Shown here piece after piece: positions 51,078-60,372 of a stretch of 64,000 nt of DNA (the stretch's first letter is position 1; every line of letters begins with the position of its first letter). The notes under the pieces were generated by a model. That model did not search any database. It had not been told where the DNA came from and saw only the letters and a program-made list of their open reading frames with translations. The position numbers and the translations under genes were made by a program. The DNA is from Sphingobacterium sp. CZ-UAM (GTDB lineage: Bacteria > Bacteroidota > Bacteroidia > Sphingobacteriales > Sphingobacteriaceae), in contig NZ_MTCM01000004.1 in assembly GCF_002000245.1 (NCBI RefSeq), positions 362,948-426,947 of the forward strand, in the 5' to 3' direction.

Positions 51078-52772
51078 CTAAATAGATACCGATTTATTTA
51101 ACTTGGAATGTTTATAGCCATACATAAAATAAACGCCCAGTCCAATCACCAACCAAATCACAAAAATAATCCAGTTACTGGCCCCGAGCTCCGTCATCAG
51201 ATACAAATTGATCAAAATTCCAATAACAGGCAAGAGCGAAAAATTCATCTTAAAGCTATAAACGCTCAACCCCAGCCAGGTAAGCCAAAAAATAATCACC
51301 AACATTTTATGCTCTAGGATTTCAACCAGTGATAAAGACTTCCACTCCTGTATGGTCTCCTTCGCATAGATAGAAATCATTACTATTGCGACAAGAAGTC
51401 CTAGTCCTACTATATATTTACCATTGATGTATGGAACTTTAAATTTAGATTTGGCCGATAAGCCCGAATAGTCCATATACAGTACACCAGCACACACTAA
51501 AATAAAAGCAAAGAAGGTACCGACGCTTGTCAAATCGACAAAAAAGTCCATCTTGAAAAATAAAGAAGGAATTGCGACGACTAGACCCGTTACAATTGTT
51601 GCGAAAGAAGGTGTTTTATATTTTGGATGAATTGTCGCAAACTTCTTCCACAATAAACCATCCCGGCTCATTGTCATCCAAATCCTTGGTTGAGCCAATT
51701 GATAGACCAAGAGTGCGCTCGTAATCGCAATAACCGATGTTACCGATATAATGCCAGCCATATGGTCAAATCCGACATATTTAAACACGAACGCCAAAGG
51801 ATCTTTGACATTAAGTTCGGTGTAGTTTACCATACCTGTAAGAACCAAAGTAATAGCAACATACAATACCGTACAGATCAGTAGGCAATAAATCATGGCT
51901 TTAGGCAGATCCCGTTGCGGATTTTTACATTCCTCAGCAGTTGTGGAAATCGAATCAAACCCGATAAAAGCAAAGAATACGGCAGCCACACTTCCAAGCA
52001 CCCCTTGTAAGCCATTTGGCGCAAAAGGAGTCCAATTTTCAGGTTTCACGTAAAATATACCACCAAAAATAACCGCTAGGATGATCCCGACCTTGATCAT
52101 CACCATAATCATACTCGCTTTTTGGGACTCCTTGATGCCTATATAAACAAGCCACGTAACCAAAAATGTAATTACACCTGCCGGCAAATCAAATATAATA
52201 GGCATTCCTGCGATCCGAGGAGCGCTGTTAAAAGCTGCTAGACCATGTTGGTCAATGGCCGTAAGGCTTGCTACACCGTGTTGGTTCATTTTATCAACAG
52301 CATCATAAGCGTATCCGGGCGCCATGGAAAGCCAAGCGGGGATATGTAAACCAAAGCCCTCCAGCATCGAAACAAAATACTGCGACCAGGAAATAGCAAT
52401 AACAGTATTGGAAACCGCATATTCCAACACGAGCGCCCAACCTATAATCCAGGCAAACAGTTCTCCAAAAGCCACATAAGCATACGTATAAGCCGATCCG
52501 GAGACGGGTACAGTACTAGCAAACTGTGCATATGCCAGAGCTGTAAACACGCAGGCAAAGGCCGTAAAAATAAAAAGAAGAGAAACAGCGGGACCACCTT
52601 CATAACTCGCTAATCCGATGGTGCTAAAGATTCCAGCGCCCACAATAGCGGCTATACCCAATGAAACCAGATCGGTTACCCCCAAAACCTTCGCGAGGCC
52701 AGTTCCACCCTCCTTTTGGGTATCCGCTAGGATCTGATCAACACTTTTCTTCCGAAAAAGTCTATGTGACAT
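51078..52772 (-). CDS. APC family amino-acid permease (cationic amino-acid transporter-like)
   Basis: The 564-residue protein has 12-14 TM helices and APC motifs: DLVSLGIAAIVGAGIFSTIG (helix 1, with the GAGIF unwound site), SGSAYTYAYVAFGELFAWIIGW, FFAFIGFDSISTTAEECKNPQRDLP and RIWMTMSRDGLLW. The wording matches the CAT (cationic amino acid transporter/YfnA) subfamily. An unusual 40-residue extracellular insertion (about 155-195, YAYDAVDKMNQHGV) splits helices 4 and 5. Substrate is probably one or more amino acids; which is not readable. No catabolic gene adjoins it. Confidence 0.88.
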   Translation of the reverse strand: MSHRLFRKKSVDQILADTQKEGGTGLAKVLGVTDLVSLGIAAIVGAGIFSTIGLASYEGGPAVSLLFIFTAFACVFTALAYAQFASTVPVSGSAYTYAYVAFGELFAWIIGWALVLEYAVSNTVIAISWSQYFVSMLEGFGLHIPAWLSMAPGYAYDAVDKMNQHGVASLTAIDQHGLAAFNSAPRIAGMPIIFDLPAGVITFLVTWLVYIGIKESQKASMIMVMIKVGIILAVIFGGIFYVKPENWTPFAPNGLQGVLGSVAAVFFAFIGFDSISTTAEECKNPQRDLPKAMIYCLLICTVLYVAITLVLTGMVNYTELNVKDPLAFVFKYVGFDHMAGIISVTSVIAITSALLVYQLAQPRIWMTMSRDGLLWKKFATIHPKYKTPSFATIVTGLVVAIPSLFFKMDFFVDLTSVGTFFAFILVCAGVLYMDYSGLSAKSKFKVPYINGKYIVGLGLLVAIVMISIYAKETIQEWKSLSLVEILEHKMLVIIFWLTWLGLSVYSFKMNFSLLPVIGILINLYLMTELGASNWIIFVIWLVIGLGVYFMYGYKHSKLNKSVSI

Positions 52773-52851
52773 GTAAAATTAGTTTTATACGTAAAATTAT
52801 GCGAAAATAAATATTTTCAAGGTCTTATACTATTGGTATTTTTCAGGTAGA

Positions 52852-53535
52852 CTATTTAAAGTCGACCAATTCATAATGAATATCATGGTAAATCTCCTGA
52901 TAATCCCCCATATGATGCTGTAAATAAGAAATCAACTGAGAAGTCAATAATTCACGTTGCTGCTCCTGAACCTCAAATTGCCATACACGTTTACAGATAT
53001 TGAAAAGCGCACCAGCAATTTTTTCAATATGTGCATAATCATAGATGTATTTCCAGTCAATAAATTGATGGTAAAATTTCTCAAATTTAGGGATATCATC
53101 TAATTGGTTTATTTTGAGAAATTTTCGCACGGCCTCGTCATTCACCTGAGACATTGCAGTGTAGAATTTATCTATGGAAACCGCTTTTTGCTGTGTCAGG
53201 ATATGATCCAATAATAGCTCCAATGCAATATGTGCCATAAAGGAAGGCCGAATTGGCAGTCCCTGTAAACTGGACTGTATCTGTAACTTTAATTGATGTG
53301 TATGATGAAAAAAATACGTTGAATTATGAAAAAGGCGATCAACTTCAATATGACGGTTCCAGCCGATATAAAGTTGTTCCAACAAGGGATTATCCAGCAG
53401 TTGATCTTCGTATTGTCGGGGCTTGAGCACAAAAGTTTTATCGGCATTTTTTAATAAGTCGGGTAGCAATCCACCGATTATTCGCTCGGGATTGGTCGCA
53501 AACCGCTCAAAATAAAAATGGGATAAAAAATTCAT
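52852..53535 (-). CDS. ACP phosphodiesterase (AcpH)-like protein
   Basis: The 227-residue all-alpha protein starts MNFLSHFYFERFATNPERIIGGLLPDL, like the AcpH/DUF479 family (E. coli AcpH starts MNFLAH and has GNLLAD). Histidines and acids at GWNRHIEVDRLFHNS and HIALELLLDHIL correspond to the HD-like metal site. AcpH removes 4'-phosphopantetheine from acyl carrier protein; Bacteroidota homologues are not well tested, so the reaction is inference. It lies 79 bp upstream of the permease on the same strand and is divergent from tyrS. Confidence 0.75.
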   Translation of the reverse strand: MNFLSHFYFERFATNPERIIGGLLPDLLKNADKTFVLKPRQYEDQLLDNPLLEQLYIGWNRHIEVDRLFHNSTYFFHHTHQLKLQIQSSLQGLPIRPSFMAHIALELLLDHILTQQKAVSIDKFYTAMSQVNDEAVRKFLKINQLDDIPKFEKFYHQFIDWKYIYDYAHIEKIAGALFNICKRVWQFEVQEQQRELLTSQLISYLQHHMGDYQEIYHDIHYELVDFK

Positions 53536-53595
53536 ATTAGCTTATTAGCGTGTGCTTTTATCAGGAATTATTCGCTCAATATACGCTTAATCTCC

Positions 53596-53603
53596 TATCT
53601 TTG
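53596..53603 (+). promoter_or_regulatory. Bacteroidota -7 box for tyrS
   Basis: TATCTTTG, exact TAnnTTTG match, 35 nt upstream of the ATG. Confidence 0.55.
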
Positions 53604-53638
53604 CATCTTGTAAATTAAAAAATTAAATCCATTTAACA

Positions 53639-54919
53639 ATGAGCTTTGTAGAAGAATTACGTTGGAGAGGCATGTTGCAAGATATTATGCCTGGAACTGA
53701 AGACTTACTGAATAAAGAAAAAGTCGCTGGCTATATTGGCTTTGATCCCACAGGAGACTCTCTACACGTAGGACACTTAACTCAAATCATGACCTTGATC
53801 CATTTCCAAAATGCGGGCCATAAACCCGTGGCATTGGTAGGTGGAGCAACAGGAATGATTGGAGACCCTTCTTTCAAATCTGCAGAGCGTAACTTACTTG
53901 ACGAGGCAACTTTACAACATAATGTTACCTGTCTAAAAAAACAGTTAGGCAAATTTCTTGAATTTGGAGAAGGCGAAAATGATGCCCAAATGGTTAATAA
54001 TTACGACTGGTTCAAAGATTTCAAATTTTTGGATTTTATTCGTGATATCGGTAAAATGATTACCGTAAACTATATGATGGCAAAGGATTCCGTAAAAAAA
54101 CGTTTAGAAGGGGACAATGGTCTATCATTTACGGAGTTTACCTATCAATTGATTCAAGGTTACGATTTTTATTACCTATGGAAACACCACAATTGTAAAA
54201 TACAAATGGGTGGATCTGATCAATGGGGTAATATTGTCACCGGAAGTGAAATGATCCGTCGCCAAGATCAAGGCACAGCTTATGCAATCACCACACAATT
54301 GATTAAAAAAGCAGATGGCCAAAAATTCGGTAAAACAGAATCTGGAGCAGTGTGGCTTGATCCAAAGAAGACTTCACCCTATAAATATTACCAATTCTGG
54401 TTAAACACATCCGATGACGATGCTAAAAACTGGATTAAGATCTTTACGCTTAAACCACAGGCTGAAATTGAGGCGATCATTGCTGAACATGACGCAGCAC
54501 CACATTTACGCATTGTCCAAAAAGCATTGGCCAAAGATATTACCATTCGTACGCACTCCGAAGAAGCTTATGAAACTGCGATCAAGACATCTGAGTTTCT
54601 TTTTGGCAATGGCACATTGGAATTTTTAGACAACCTGGATCACGAGGCTGTAATGGAAGTATTTGAAGGTATTCCGCAGTTCGAAGTAACAAAAGAAGAT
54701 CTAAAGGCAGGAATCAATATTCTCGATCTTTTAGCTGTAAATACGCAGGTTTTCCCTTCAAAAGGCGAAGCACGTAAAATGCTCCAAGGAGGTGGTGTTT
54801 CTATCAACCGCGAAAAAGTAACAGATAGCGAGCAAATTATCACCGAAAGCAATTTGGTGAATAATAAATACATCATTGCACAGCGAGGCAAGAAAAACTA
54901 TTATTTGATTATTGCATAA
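53639..54919 (+). CDS. tyrS: Tyrosyl-tRNA synthetase
   Basis: The 426-residue enzyme has the class I HIGH-like motif HVGH (43-46, in GDSLHVGHLTQI), the tyrosine-binding YQLIQGYDFYYLW, MGGSDQWGNIVTG and the KMSKS equivalent KFGKT (GQKFGKTESGAVWLD). A C-terminal S4 RNA-binding domain is present (EARKMLQGGGVSINREKV). It charges tRNA-Tyr. Length and order are those of the bacterial TyrS type. Confidence 0.97.
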   Translation: MSFVEELRWRGMLQDIMPGTEDLLNKEKVAGYIGFDPTGDSLHVGHLTQIMTLIHFQNAGHKPVALVGGATGMIGDPSFKSAERNLLDEATLQHNVTCLKKQLGKFLEFGEGENDAQMVNNYDWFKDFKFLDFIRDIGKMITVNYMMAKDSVKKRLEGDNGLSFTEFTYQLIQGYDFYYLWKHHNCKIQMGGSDQWGNIVTGSEMIRRQDQGTAYAITTQLIKKADGQKFGKTESGAVWLDPKKTSPYKYYQFWLNTSDDDAKNWIKIFTLKPQAEIEAIIAEHDAAPHLRIVQKALAKDITIRTHSEEAYETAIKTSEFLFGNGTLEFLDNLDHEAVMEVFEGIPQFEVTKEDLKAGINILDLLAVNTQVFPSKGEARKMLQGGGVSINREKVTDSEQIITESNLVNNKYIIAQRGKKNYYLIIA

Positions 54920-54934
54920 GTGTAGTTTTATTTA

Positions 54935-54973
54935 ATAAAAAACCCTTTTAACCGTGTTAAAAGGGTTTTTTAT
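54935..54973. terminator. Bidirectional terminator (tyrS / GNAT gene)
   Basis: Perfect 17-bp arms 54935-54951 and 54957-54973 with a 5-nt loop and T-tracts on both strands. Confidence 0.8.
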
Positions 54974-55046
54974 TTCTGATAAATAGCCACTCCACTAGGT
55001 CACAAGAACCTAACCCATTTTAAACTCATTTCGGCCCTTTAACCAT

Positions 55047-55556
55047 TTATTTCAATAGCTTTTCAAAAGCACGACGGGAGGCACCGCGAAAATACACCTC
55101 CCCGCAATATTGATAGCCCAACTTGTCAAATACATGTAACATACCGGCATTATCAAAATTCGTATCTACCTTGATACTATATACAGCATTCTGGACAGCG
55201 ATTTCTTCCACTCCTTGCATAATAGCCGTACCAACACCTTTTATATGGGGATCCTGAGCCGAAGCCAAACGGTGAATGCCTACATATTCACCATCGCTAA
55301 GCCATTTACCATCAATATCATTGTAAGCAGGCTCAATATCGAAAATAATAGCAACATACCCAATGATGTTACCATCAAATTCCAACACATGCCCATATTC
55401 TCTATCGATATCAGATTGCACTACATCCTCATTTGGATAACCGTCTTGCCACTGCCGGCTCCCCTGCTCCTTGCGCAATGCTATTGCCTGCTGTATAATC
55501 TCCCAAATTCTTCCTTTATCAGTTTGTTTCGCTTTCCGTATCTGAAACTTATTCAT
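55047..55556 (-). CDS. GNAT family N-acetyltransferase
   Basis: The 169-residue protein has the GNAT fold order: N-terminal IRKAKQTDKGRIWEIIQQAI, central GNIIGYVAIIFD strand pair, acetyl-CoA loop VGIHRLASAQDPHIKGVGTAIM (a variant of the Q/RxxGxG/A loop) and IKVDTNFDNAGMLHVFDKLGYQYCGEV. The acceptor substrate is not predictable. It is convergent with tyrS. Confidence 0.88.
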   Translation of the reverse strand: MNKFQIRKAKQTDKGRIWEIIQQAIALRKEQGSRQWQDGYPNEDVVQSDIDREYGHVLEFDGNIIGYVAIIFDIEPAYNDIDGKWLSDGEYVGIHRLASAQDPHIKGVGTAIMQGVEEIAVQNAVYSIKVDTNFDNAGMLHVFDKLGYQYCGEVYFRGASRRAFEKLLK

Positions 55557-55796
55557 AATGCCTTAATTTGATCAGTAAAGCTACATAATTTACTTTAACT
55601 CTAAAAGACAGACCAAACAGGACTATTCTTTCCTGTTTACCGCTATCTTAATAGCAAATCTCTTCTCAGGGCATAGTATTTGCTAGTTATAATTGCTATT
55701 ATTCATTTAGTAGCCTATCTGAAATTATTCGTTTATGAAAAAAATACAAACTTAAAATAATAGTCTACATGATCTTCAAAATACTATCAAAATAAC

Positions 55797-55804
55797 TAAG
55801 TTTG
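55797..55804 (+). promoter_or_regulatory. Bacteroidota -7 box for ftsK-lolA
   Basis: TAAGTTTG, exact TAnnTTTG match, 26 nt upstream of the ATG at 55831. Confidence 0.5.
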
Positions 55805-55830
55805 TAAGCAGTATAATTGTGAGCTTTTCA

Positions 55831-58569
55831 ATGTCAAATAAAGGAAATACATTTAGGCAGGCAGGAAATTCAGTTTCTGGCAAGCGTGCCCTATCAAAAG
55901 AATCGGCAACATTTAAAAAGGAAAAAAGTCAAAAGCCCAGCATCCCTAGAGATTATTCAGATGCCCAGCAGAAGACTGTCAAAATTTTAGGGATTTTGTT
56001 GATCTTACTTTCATTGGCCTTTGCCACCGCTTTTGTTTCCTATCTTTTTACCTGGGAAGATGACCAAAGTTATATCGCCAAAACAAATGGCGGTTGGAGC
56101 ACCCTTTTTAGTTCGTCCGAAGAAATTCACGATGAGGCTGTCGAACTACCTGTCGTTGACAATAAGTTAGGAAAATTTGGAGCCTTACTTGCCAACCAGT
56201 TTATGTATGAGTGGTTTGGGGTTGCTTCTTTCCTTTTTATCCCGGTATTGTTCATTTTGGGCTATCGTTTATTATTCAAAAAATCATTACTTCCACTATA
56301 CCGCACTGTCGTTTATTCATTTGTAGCGATTGTTTTTATTTCAGTCACATTGGGATTTTTACACGGTTTTATGGCAGATACACCACATATGCTGGAAGGT
56401 AAATTTGGTTTTTGGACCAATAAGCTCTTGGAAGCACAGGTGGGAGTTGTGGGTGTGGGCTGTATTTTAGCATTCGCGTACCTGACGACATTGATACTCT
56501 TGTACAATTTAGATTTTAAATTCGTCTTGTTTAGCAATCGCAAATCCAAATCGTTATCCGAGGATCTCGAGGATGAAGACGAAGAAGATTCCTATTCCAC
56601 AAATAGTTTAAGAACGAAAGTTCATGTTGAAGATGATTCGATACAATCTGTGAGAGAATCCTTCCAACGGCCAACTTCAATCAATGAACGGTTTCAATCC
56701 AATCGGGAGAAAAATTTACAGGAAGAGCTTGAGCGCCCCGCATTTACGCATCATCCCATACCAGAGGCACAAATAGATCCAAAGGACAAGGTTGTCCTCA
56801 CCTTTGATGATAGCCCGCTGGAACGCACAGAACATACGCCCTCAATTAGCTTCACCATTGATCAACCGGAGGATGATAACGAAGATGAAGAAGATACCCT
56901 ACACCTTCAGGCGAATTCCAGTCCGAGCATATCGATTGCAGCACCTGCGGAGCCAGAACCTCCTCTTGAGGTTGCTGTAATCCCAGGTCTAGTTGTCGAA
57001 GACATCAAAGAGGAAAAGGAAATAACAGCAAGTGATCTTGTTGCCCAATTTGGTCAATATGACCCAAAATTAGACCTATCAGGCTATCAACATCCGACAC
57101 TTGACTTGCTCAGAGATTACGGAACAGGGAAAATAACGATCAATCAACATGAACTTGAAGCCAACAAAAACAAGATTGTTGATACGCTTAGAAATTATAG
57201 CATTGAGATTGAAAGTATAAAAGCGACAATCGGACCTACGGTTACCTTATATGAGATTATCCCGAAACCAGGTGTACGGATTTCAAAAATCAAAAACCTG
57301 GAAGACGATATTGCCTTAAGCCTTGCGGCACTCGGAATCCGGATTATTGCACCAATGCCAGGTAAAGGAACCATCGGGATCGAGGTACCAAATTCGAGTC
57401 CAGAAATGGTCTCCATGCGCTCGGTTTTAGCGACGGAGAAATTCCAAAAAACGGATATGGATTTACCAATTGCCTTGGGAAAAACCATATCCAATGAAGT
57501 GTACATTGCTGATTTGGCAAAGATGCCCCACCTTTTGGTTGCGGGAGCTACGGGCCAGGGTAAATCAGTCGGTATCAATGCGATTTTGACATCCCTATTG
57601 TACAAAAAGCATCCTGCTGAGCTTAAATTTGTGCTTGTCGACCCTAAAAAAGTGGAACTTTCTCTATTCAAAAAAGTTGAACGCCATTTCTTGGCCAAGC
57701 TACCGGATGAGGAGGAAGCGATCATTACAGATACAAAAAAGGTAATCAATACCTTAAACTCACTTTGTATTGAAATGGACCAGCGTTATGACCTATTGAA
57801 AAACGCACAGGTTCGGAATTTAAAGGAATATAATGCAAAATTTATCAATCGTAGATTAAACCCTGAGGAGGGTCATCGATTCTTACCATATATCGTTCTT
57901 ATTGTTGATGAGTTTGCCGATTTGATGATGACTGCCGGAAAAGAAGTCGAAACCCCTATTGCACGATTGGCCCAATTGGCCCGTGCCGTGGGAATTCACC
58001 TGGTCATTGCGACCCAACGTCCTTCAGTCAATATCATTACAGGTACAATCAAAGCCAACTTCCCGGCACGTCTTGCTTTCCGTGTATTATCGAAAGTAGA
58101 TTCGCGAACTATCTTAGATACGGGCGGAGCAGACCAGTTAATTGGTCGCGGGGATATGCTACTGGCTACTGGAAGTGATTTGATACGTATCCAGTGTGCA
58201 TTTGTCGATACACCAGAAGTTGAACAGATTTCCGATTACATCGGAGCGCAACGCGGTTATCCATCGGCATTTATGCTGCCGGAATATGTAGATGAAAACG
58301 GAGAGGGTTCAGGTAGTGTAGATTTTGATCCAAAAGATCGCGATCAATTGTTTGAAGAAGCTGCCCGTTTGATTGTCATGCATCAACAAGGCTCTACATC
58401 CTTAATCCAACGTAAATTGAAATTGGGTTATAACAGAGCTGGACGAATCATCGATCAACTGGAAGCCGCCGGAATTGTAGGCCCATTTGAAGGAAGTAAA
58501 GCACGTGAAGTACTTTATCCCGATGAATATTCATTAGAACAGTATTTGGAGACGCTAAGAAACAATTAA
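55831..58569 (+). CDS. ftsK: DNA translocase FtsK/SpoIIIE
   Basis: From the ATG at 55831 (a GTG at 55819 is an alternative) the protein has 912 residues. Four TM helices lie in the first 230 residues; an acidic Ser/Glu/Asp-rich linker spans about 235-410; the motor has an alpha domain, Walker A VAGATGQGKSVGINA, LVDPKKVELSLF, Walker B YIVLIVDEFADLMM and LVIATQRPSVNIITG; and the C-terminal gamma winged helix (SLIQRKLKLGYNRAGRIIDQLEAAGIVG) reads KOPS-like sites. FtsK pumps chromosome ends during division. It is one base from lolA. Confidence 0.95.
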   Translation: MSNKGNTFRQAGNSVSGKRALSKESATFKKEKSQKPSIPRDYSDAQQKTVKILGILLILLSLAFATAFVSYLFTWEDDQSYIAKTNGGWSTLFSSSEEIHDEAVELPVVDNKLGKFGALLANQFMYEWFGVASFLFIPVLFILGYRLLFKKSLLPLYRTVVYSFVAIVFISVTLGFLHGFMADTPHMLEGKFGFWTNKLLEAQVGVVGVGCILAFAYLTTLILLYNLDFKFVLFSNRKSKSLSEDLEDEDEEDSYSTNSLRTKVHVEDDSIQSVRESFQRPTSINERFQSNREKNLQEELERPAFTHHPIPEAQIDPKDKVVLTFDDSPLERTEHTPSISFTIDQPEDDNEDEEDTLHLQANSSPSISIAAPAEPEPPLEVAVIPGLVVEDIKEEKEITASDLVAQFGQYDPKLDLSGYQHPTLDLLRDYGTGKITINQHELEANKNKIVDTLRNYSIEIESIKATIGPTVTLYEIIPKPGVRISKIKNLEDDIALSLAALGIRIIAPMPGKGTIGIEVPNSSPEMVSMRSVLATEKFQKTDMDLPIALGKTISNEVYIADLAKMPHLLVAGATGQGKSVGINAILTSLLYKKHPAELKFVLVDPKKVELSLFKKVERHFLAKLPDEEEAIITDTKKVINTLNSLCIEMDQRYDLLKNAQVRNLKEYNAKFINRRLNPEEGHRFLPYIVLIVDEFADLMMTAGKEVETPIARLAQLARAVGIHLVIATQRPSVNIITGTIKANFPARLAFRVLSKVDSRTILDTGGADQLIGRGDMLLATGSDLIRIQCAFVDTPEVEQISDYIGAQRGYPSAFMLPEYVDENGEGSGSVDFDPKDRDQLFEEAARLIVMHQQGSTSLIQRKLKLGYNRAGRIIDQLEAAGIVGPFEGSKAREVLYPDEYSLEQYLETLRNN

Positions 58570-58570
58570 C

Positions 58571-59218
58571 ATGAAAAAACAACTCGGATTAGTGCTGAGC
58601 TTTTTGCTACTTATAGGGAGTCAATATGGCTATGCACAAAATGACGCAAAAGCATTACTTAATAAAATAAGTCAAAAATACAATGGATATAAGACCATAC
58701 AGGCTGGTTTCACATTGGACATCAGACAAGCAAATGGCGGTACGCACAGCGATGTAGGCACACTGTATCTCGACAAGGCAAATAACAAATACCATGTCAA
58801 CACCAAAAATCAAATTCTGATTTCAGATTCCAAAACGCAATGGAATATCATGAAAGCAGAGAAAGAAGTTGAAATATCGGAAGCAAGCAACTCGACAAAT
58901 GAGATCAATCCCACAAATATTTTCTCGTTTTATACCTCCGGGTTCAAGTATGCTTTAGCACGTGCGGAAAAAGCAAAGGGAACGAGTTTAAGTGTTGTGG
59001 AATTGACACCGGTTGATAGCAAAAAGAACTATTCCAAAATTAAATTGCGGATCAATAAAGCGAATAATTTGATTTATGATACGACTATTTTTGATAAGAG
59101 TGGTAATCGTTATACCTACACCTTGAATGCACAGGAAGGAAACAAGAACATTGCATCCAGCTTCTTCACTTTCAACAAAAATAACTACGCGGGATTCGAC
59201 ATTGTCGACCTAAGATAA
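58571..59218 (+). CDS. lolA: LolA-like outer-membrane lipoprotein carrier
   Basis: The 215-residue protein has a signal peptide (ends near YGYAQ) and the LolA half-barrel pattern: ALLNKISQKYNGYKTIQAGFTLDI, GTLYLDKANNKYHVN, INPTNIFSFYTSGFKY and a final GFDIVDLR strand. It carries lipoproteins through the periplasm. It starts one base after the ftsK stop; this ftsK-lolA pairing is common in bacteria. Confidence 0.85.
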   Translation: MKKQLGLVLSFLLLIGSQYGYAQNDAKALLNKISQKYNGYKTIQAGFTLDIRQANGGTHSDVGTLYLDKANNKYHVNTKNQILISDSKTQWNIMKAEKEVEISEASNSTNEINPTNIFSFYTSGFKYALARAEKAKGTSLSVVELTPVDSKKNYSKIKLRINKANNLIYDTTIFDKSGNRYTYTLNAQEGNKNIASSFFTFNKNNYAGFDIVDLR

Positions 59219-59259
59219 GATCTGCCAGCACATTGGATCAAACCGCTGGCCAAATAACG

Positions 59260-59300
59260 TAACAAAAAAGGATTTCCCAATGGGAAATCCTTTTTTGTTA
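59260..59300. terminator. Bidirectional terminator (lolA / transglycosylase)
   Basis: Perfect 20-bp arms 59260-59279 and 59281-59300 with T6 on both strands. Confidence 0.85.
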
Positions 59301-59317
59301 ATGTCTAGTCGCTATAT

Positions 59318-60130
59318 CTACAGCATATTAGGTTCTTTGTCCAGCGTCTCTGTCTCTTTATCTGCATAACGGGAATAACCGTGTTTCTGTGGATGCTCGA
59401 TAATTTCCTTCATGGAAACCAATTTATACACATAAGATCCGGTCTCATTGTTCAATTTCAAAGCAAAGTAATCATCCTTTTTCTGCCTTCTTATCGAACC
59501 TTTTAAACTACCATCACCTACATTGTAAGCGGCTGCCACCAACGTCCAGTTACCGAATTGAGCGTAGAGGTATTTTAAATAACGGGCTGCCGCATGAGTA
59601 GATTTTATGAGATCCTTTCGATCATCCACTGCGCCGTTGACCCGCAGACCATACAAGCGTGCCGTTGCTGGCATAAATTGCCAATAACCACCAGCCCCTT
59701 TAGAAGAAACAACAGCCTTGCTCAGACCGCTCTCCACCAATGGGATGTACTTAAAATCTTCTGGAATACCATGTGATTTCAGGATCTTGGCGATCGTAGG
59801 CAGGTAGGTTTCCGCCTTTTTATGCATATCATACGATCCTGTTTTTTTAAATGAAAACCTACTGAAGAACTTCCGCAATTTGCTTTCCACCAAGGGGCGA
59901 TCCATCGGTAATGAATCTTCAGCAAACGTTAATGAACTCAGGTAAGATTCAAAAGAATTCCTTTTTTCTTTTTTCTCTTCGTCGCCTCCATGATGAGCTG
60001 GAGTTTCGACCAACTTCGCCGCAACGATCTTATCGCTGCCAGAAGTGTTGTTGTGTGGGGTTGAGTATAATTTTGACAGCAATAAAGCAAACAAAATCAA
60101 ACTACTACATAATACTTTCTTTCTTATCAT
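59318..60130 (-). CDS. MltD-like lytic transglycosylase (SLT domain)
   Basis: The 270-residue secreted protein has a signal peptide and an SLT domain (about 120-240): KYIPLVESGLSKAVVSSKGAGG (catalytic Glu in VESGL), GYWQFMPATARLYGLRVNG, DDRKDLIKSTHAAARYLKYL and LVAAAYNVGDGSLKG. It cleaves murein between MurNAc and GlcNAc with formation of 1,6-anhydroMurNAc. It lacks the LysM repeats of E. coli MltD. Confidence 0.9.
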   Translation of the reverse strand: MIRKKVLCSSLILFALLLSKLYSTPHNNTSGSDKIVAAKLVETPAHHGGDEEKKEKRNSFESYLSSLTFAEDSLPMDRPLVESKLRKFFSRFSFKKTGSYDMHKKAETYLPTIAKILKSHGIPEDFKYIPLVESGLSKAVVSSKGAGGYWQFMPATARLYGLRVNGAVDDRKDLIKSTHAAARYLKYLYAQFGNWTLVAAAYNVGDGSLKGSIRRQKKDDYFALKLNNETGSYVYKLVSMKEIIEHPQKHGYSRYADKETETLDKEPNML

Positions 60131-60201
60131 TCACTCCCTTAATGCTATCCTATCCACGAGTAAATTCGATCAAAAAATAGCTTGGTTCAAATTCAAGGGT
60201 A

Positions 60202-60233
60202 CAAAGATAAATAGTATTTATTTAAAAAACAAA
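60202..60233 (-). promoter_or_regulatory. Promoter of the transglycosylase gene
   Basis: Minus-strand TATCTTTG (60209-60202) is an exact -7 box with TTTG at 60233-60230, 20 nt upstream, as the -33 element. The ATG is at 60130, giving a leader of about 70 nt. Confidence 0.65.
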
Positions 60234-60340
60234 TAGTTACGTTACAGCTATCTTAAAGGGCTTTTTTTAGCGCTCAAATCACTAAAATGCGAGAAAAGAC
60301 AAAAAGATAAGGATTTTTTCGCAAAACCCAAAATTATGCC

Positions 60341-60348
60341 TAACTTTG
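60341..60348 (+). promoter_or_regulatory. Bacteroidota -7 box for the pseudouridine synthase gene
   Basis: TAACTTTG, exact TAnnTTTG match, 24 nt upstream of the ATG. Confidence 0.55.
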
Positions 60349-60372
60349 CAGTTCACATTTTAGCAAAACACA

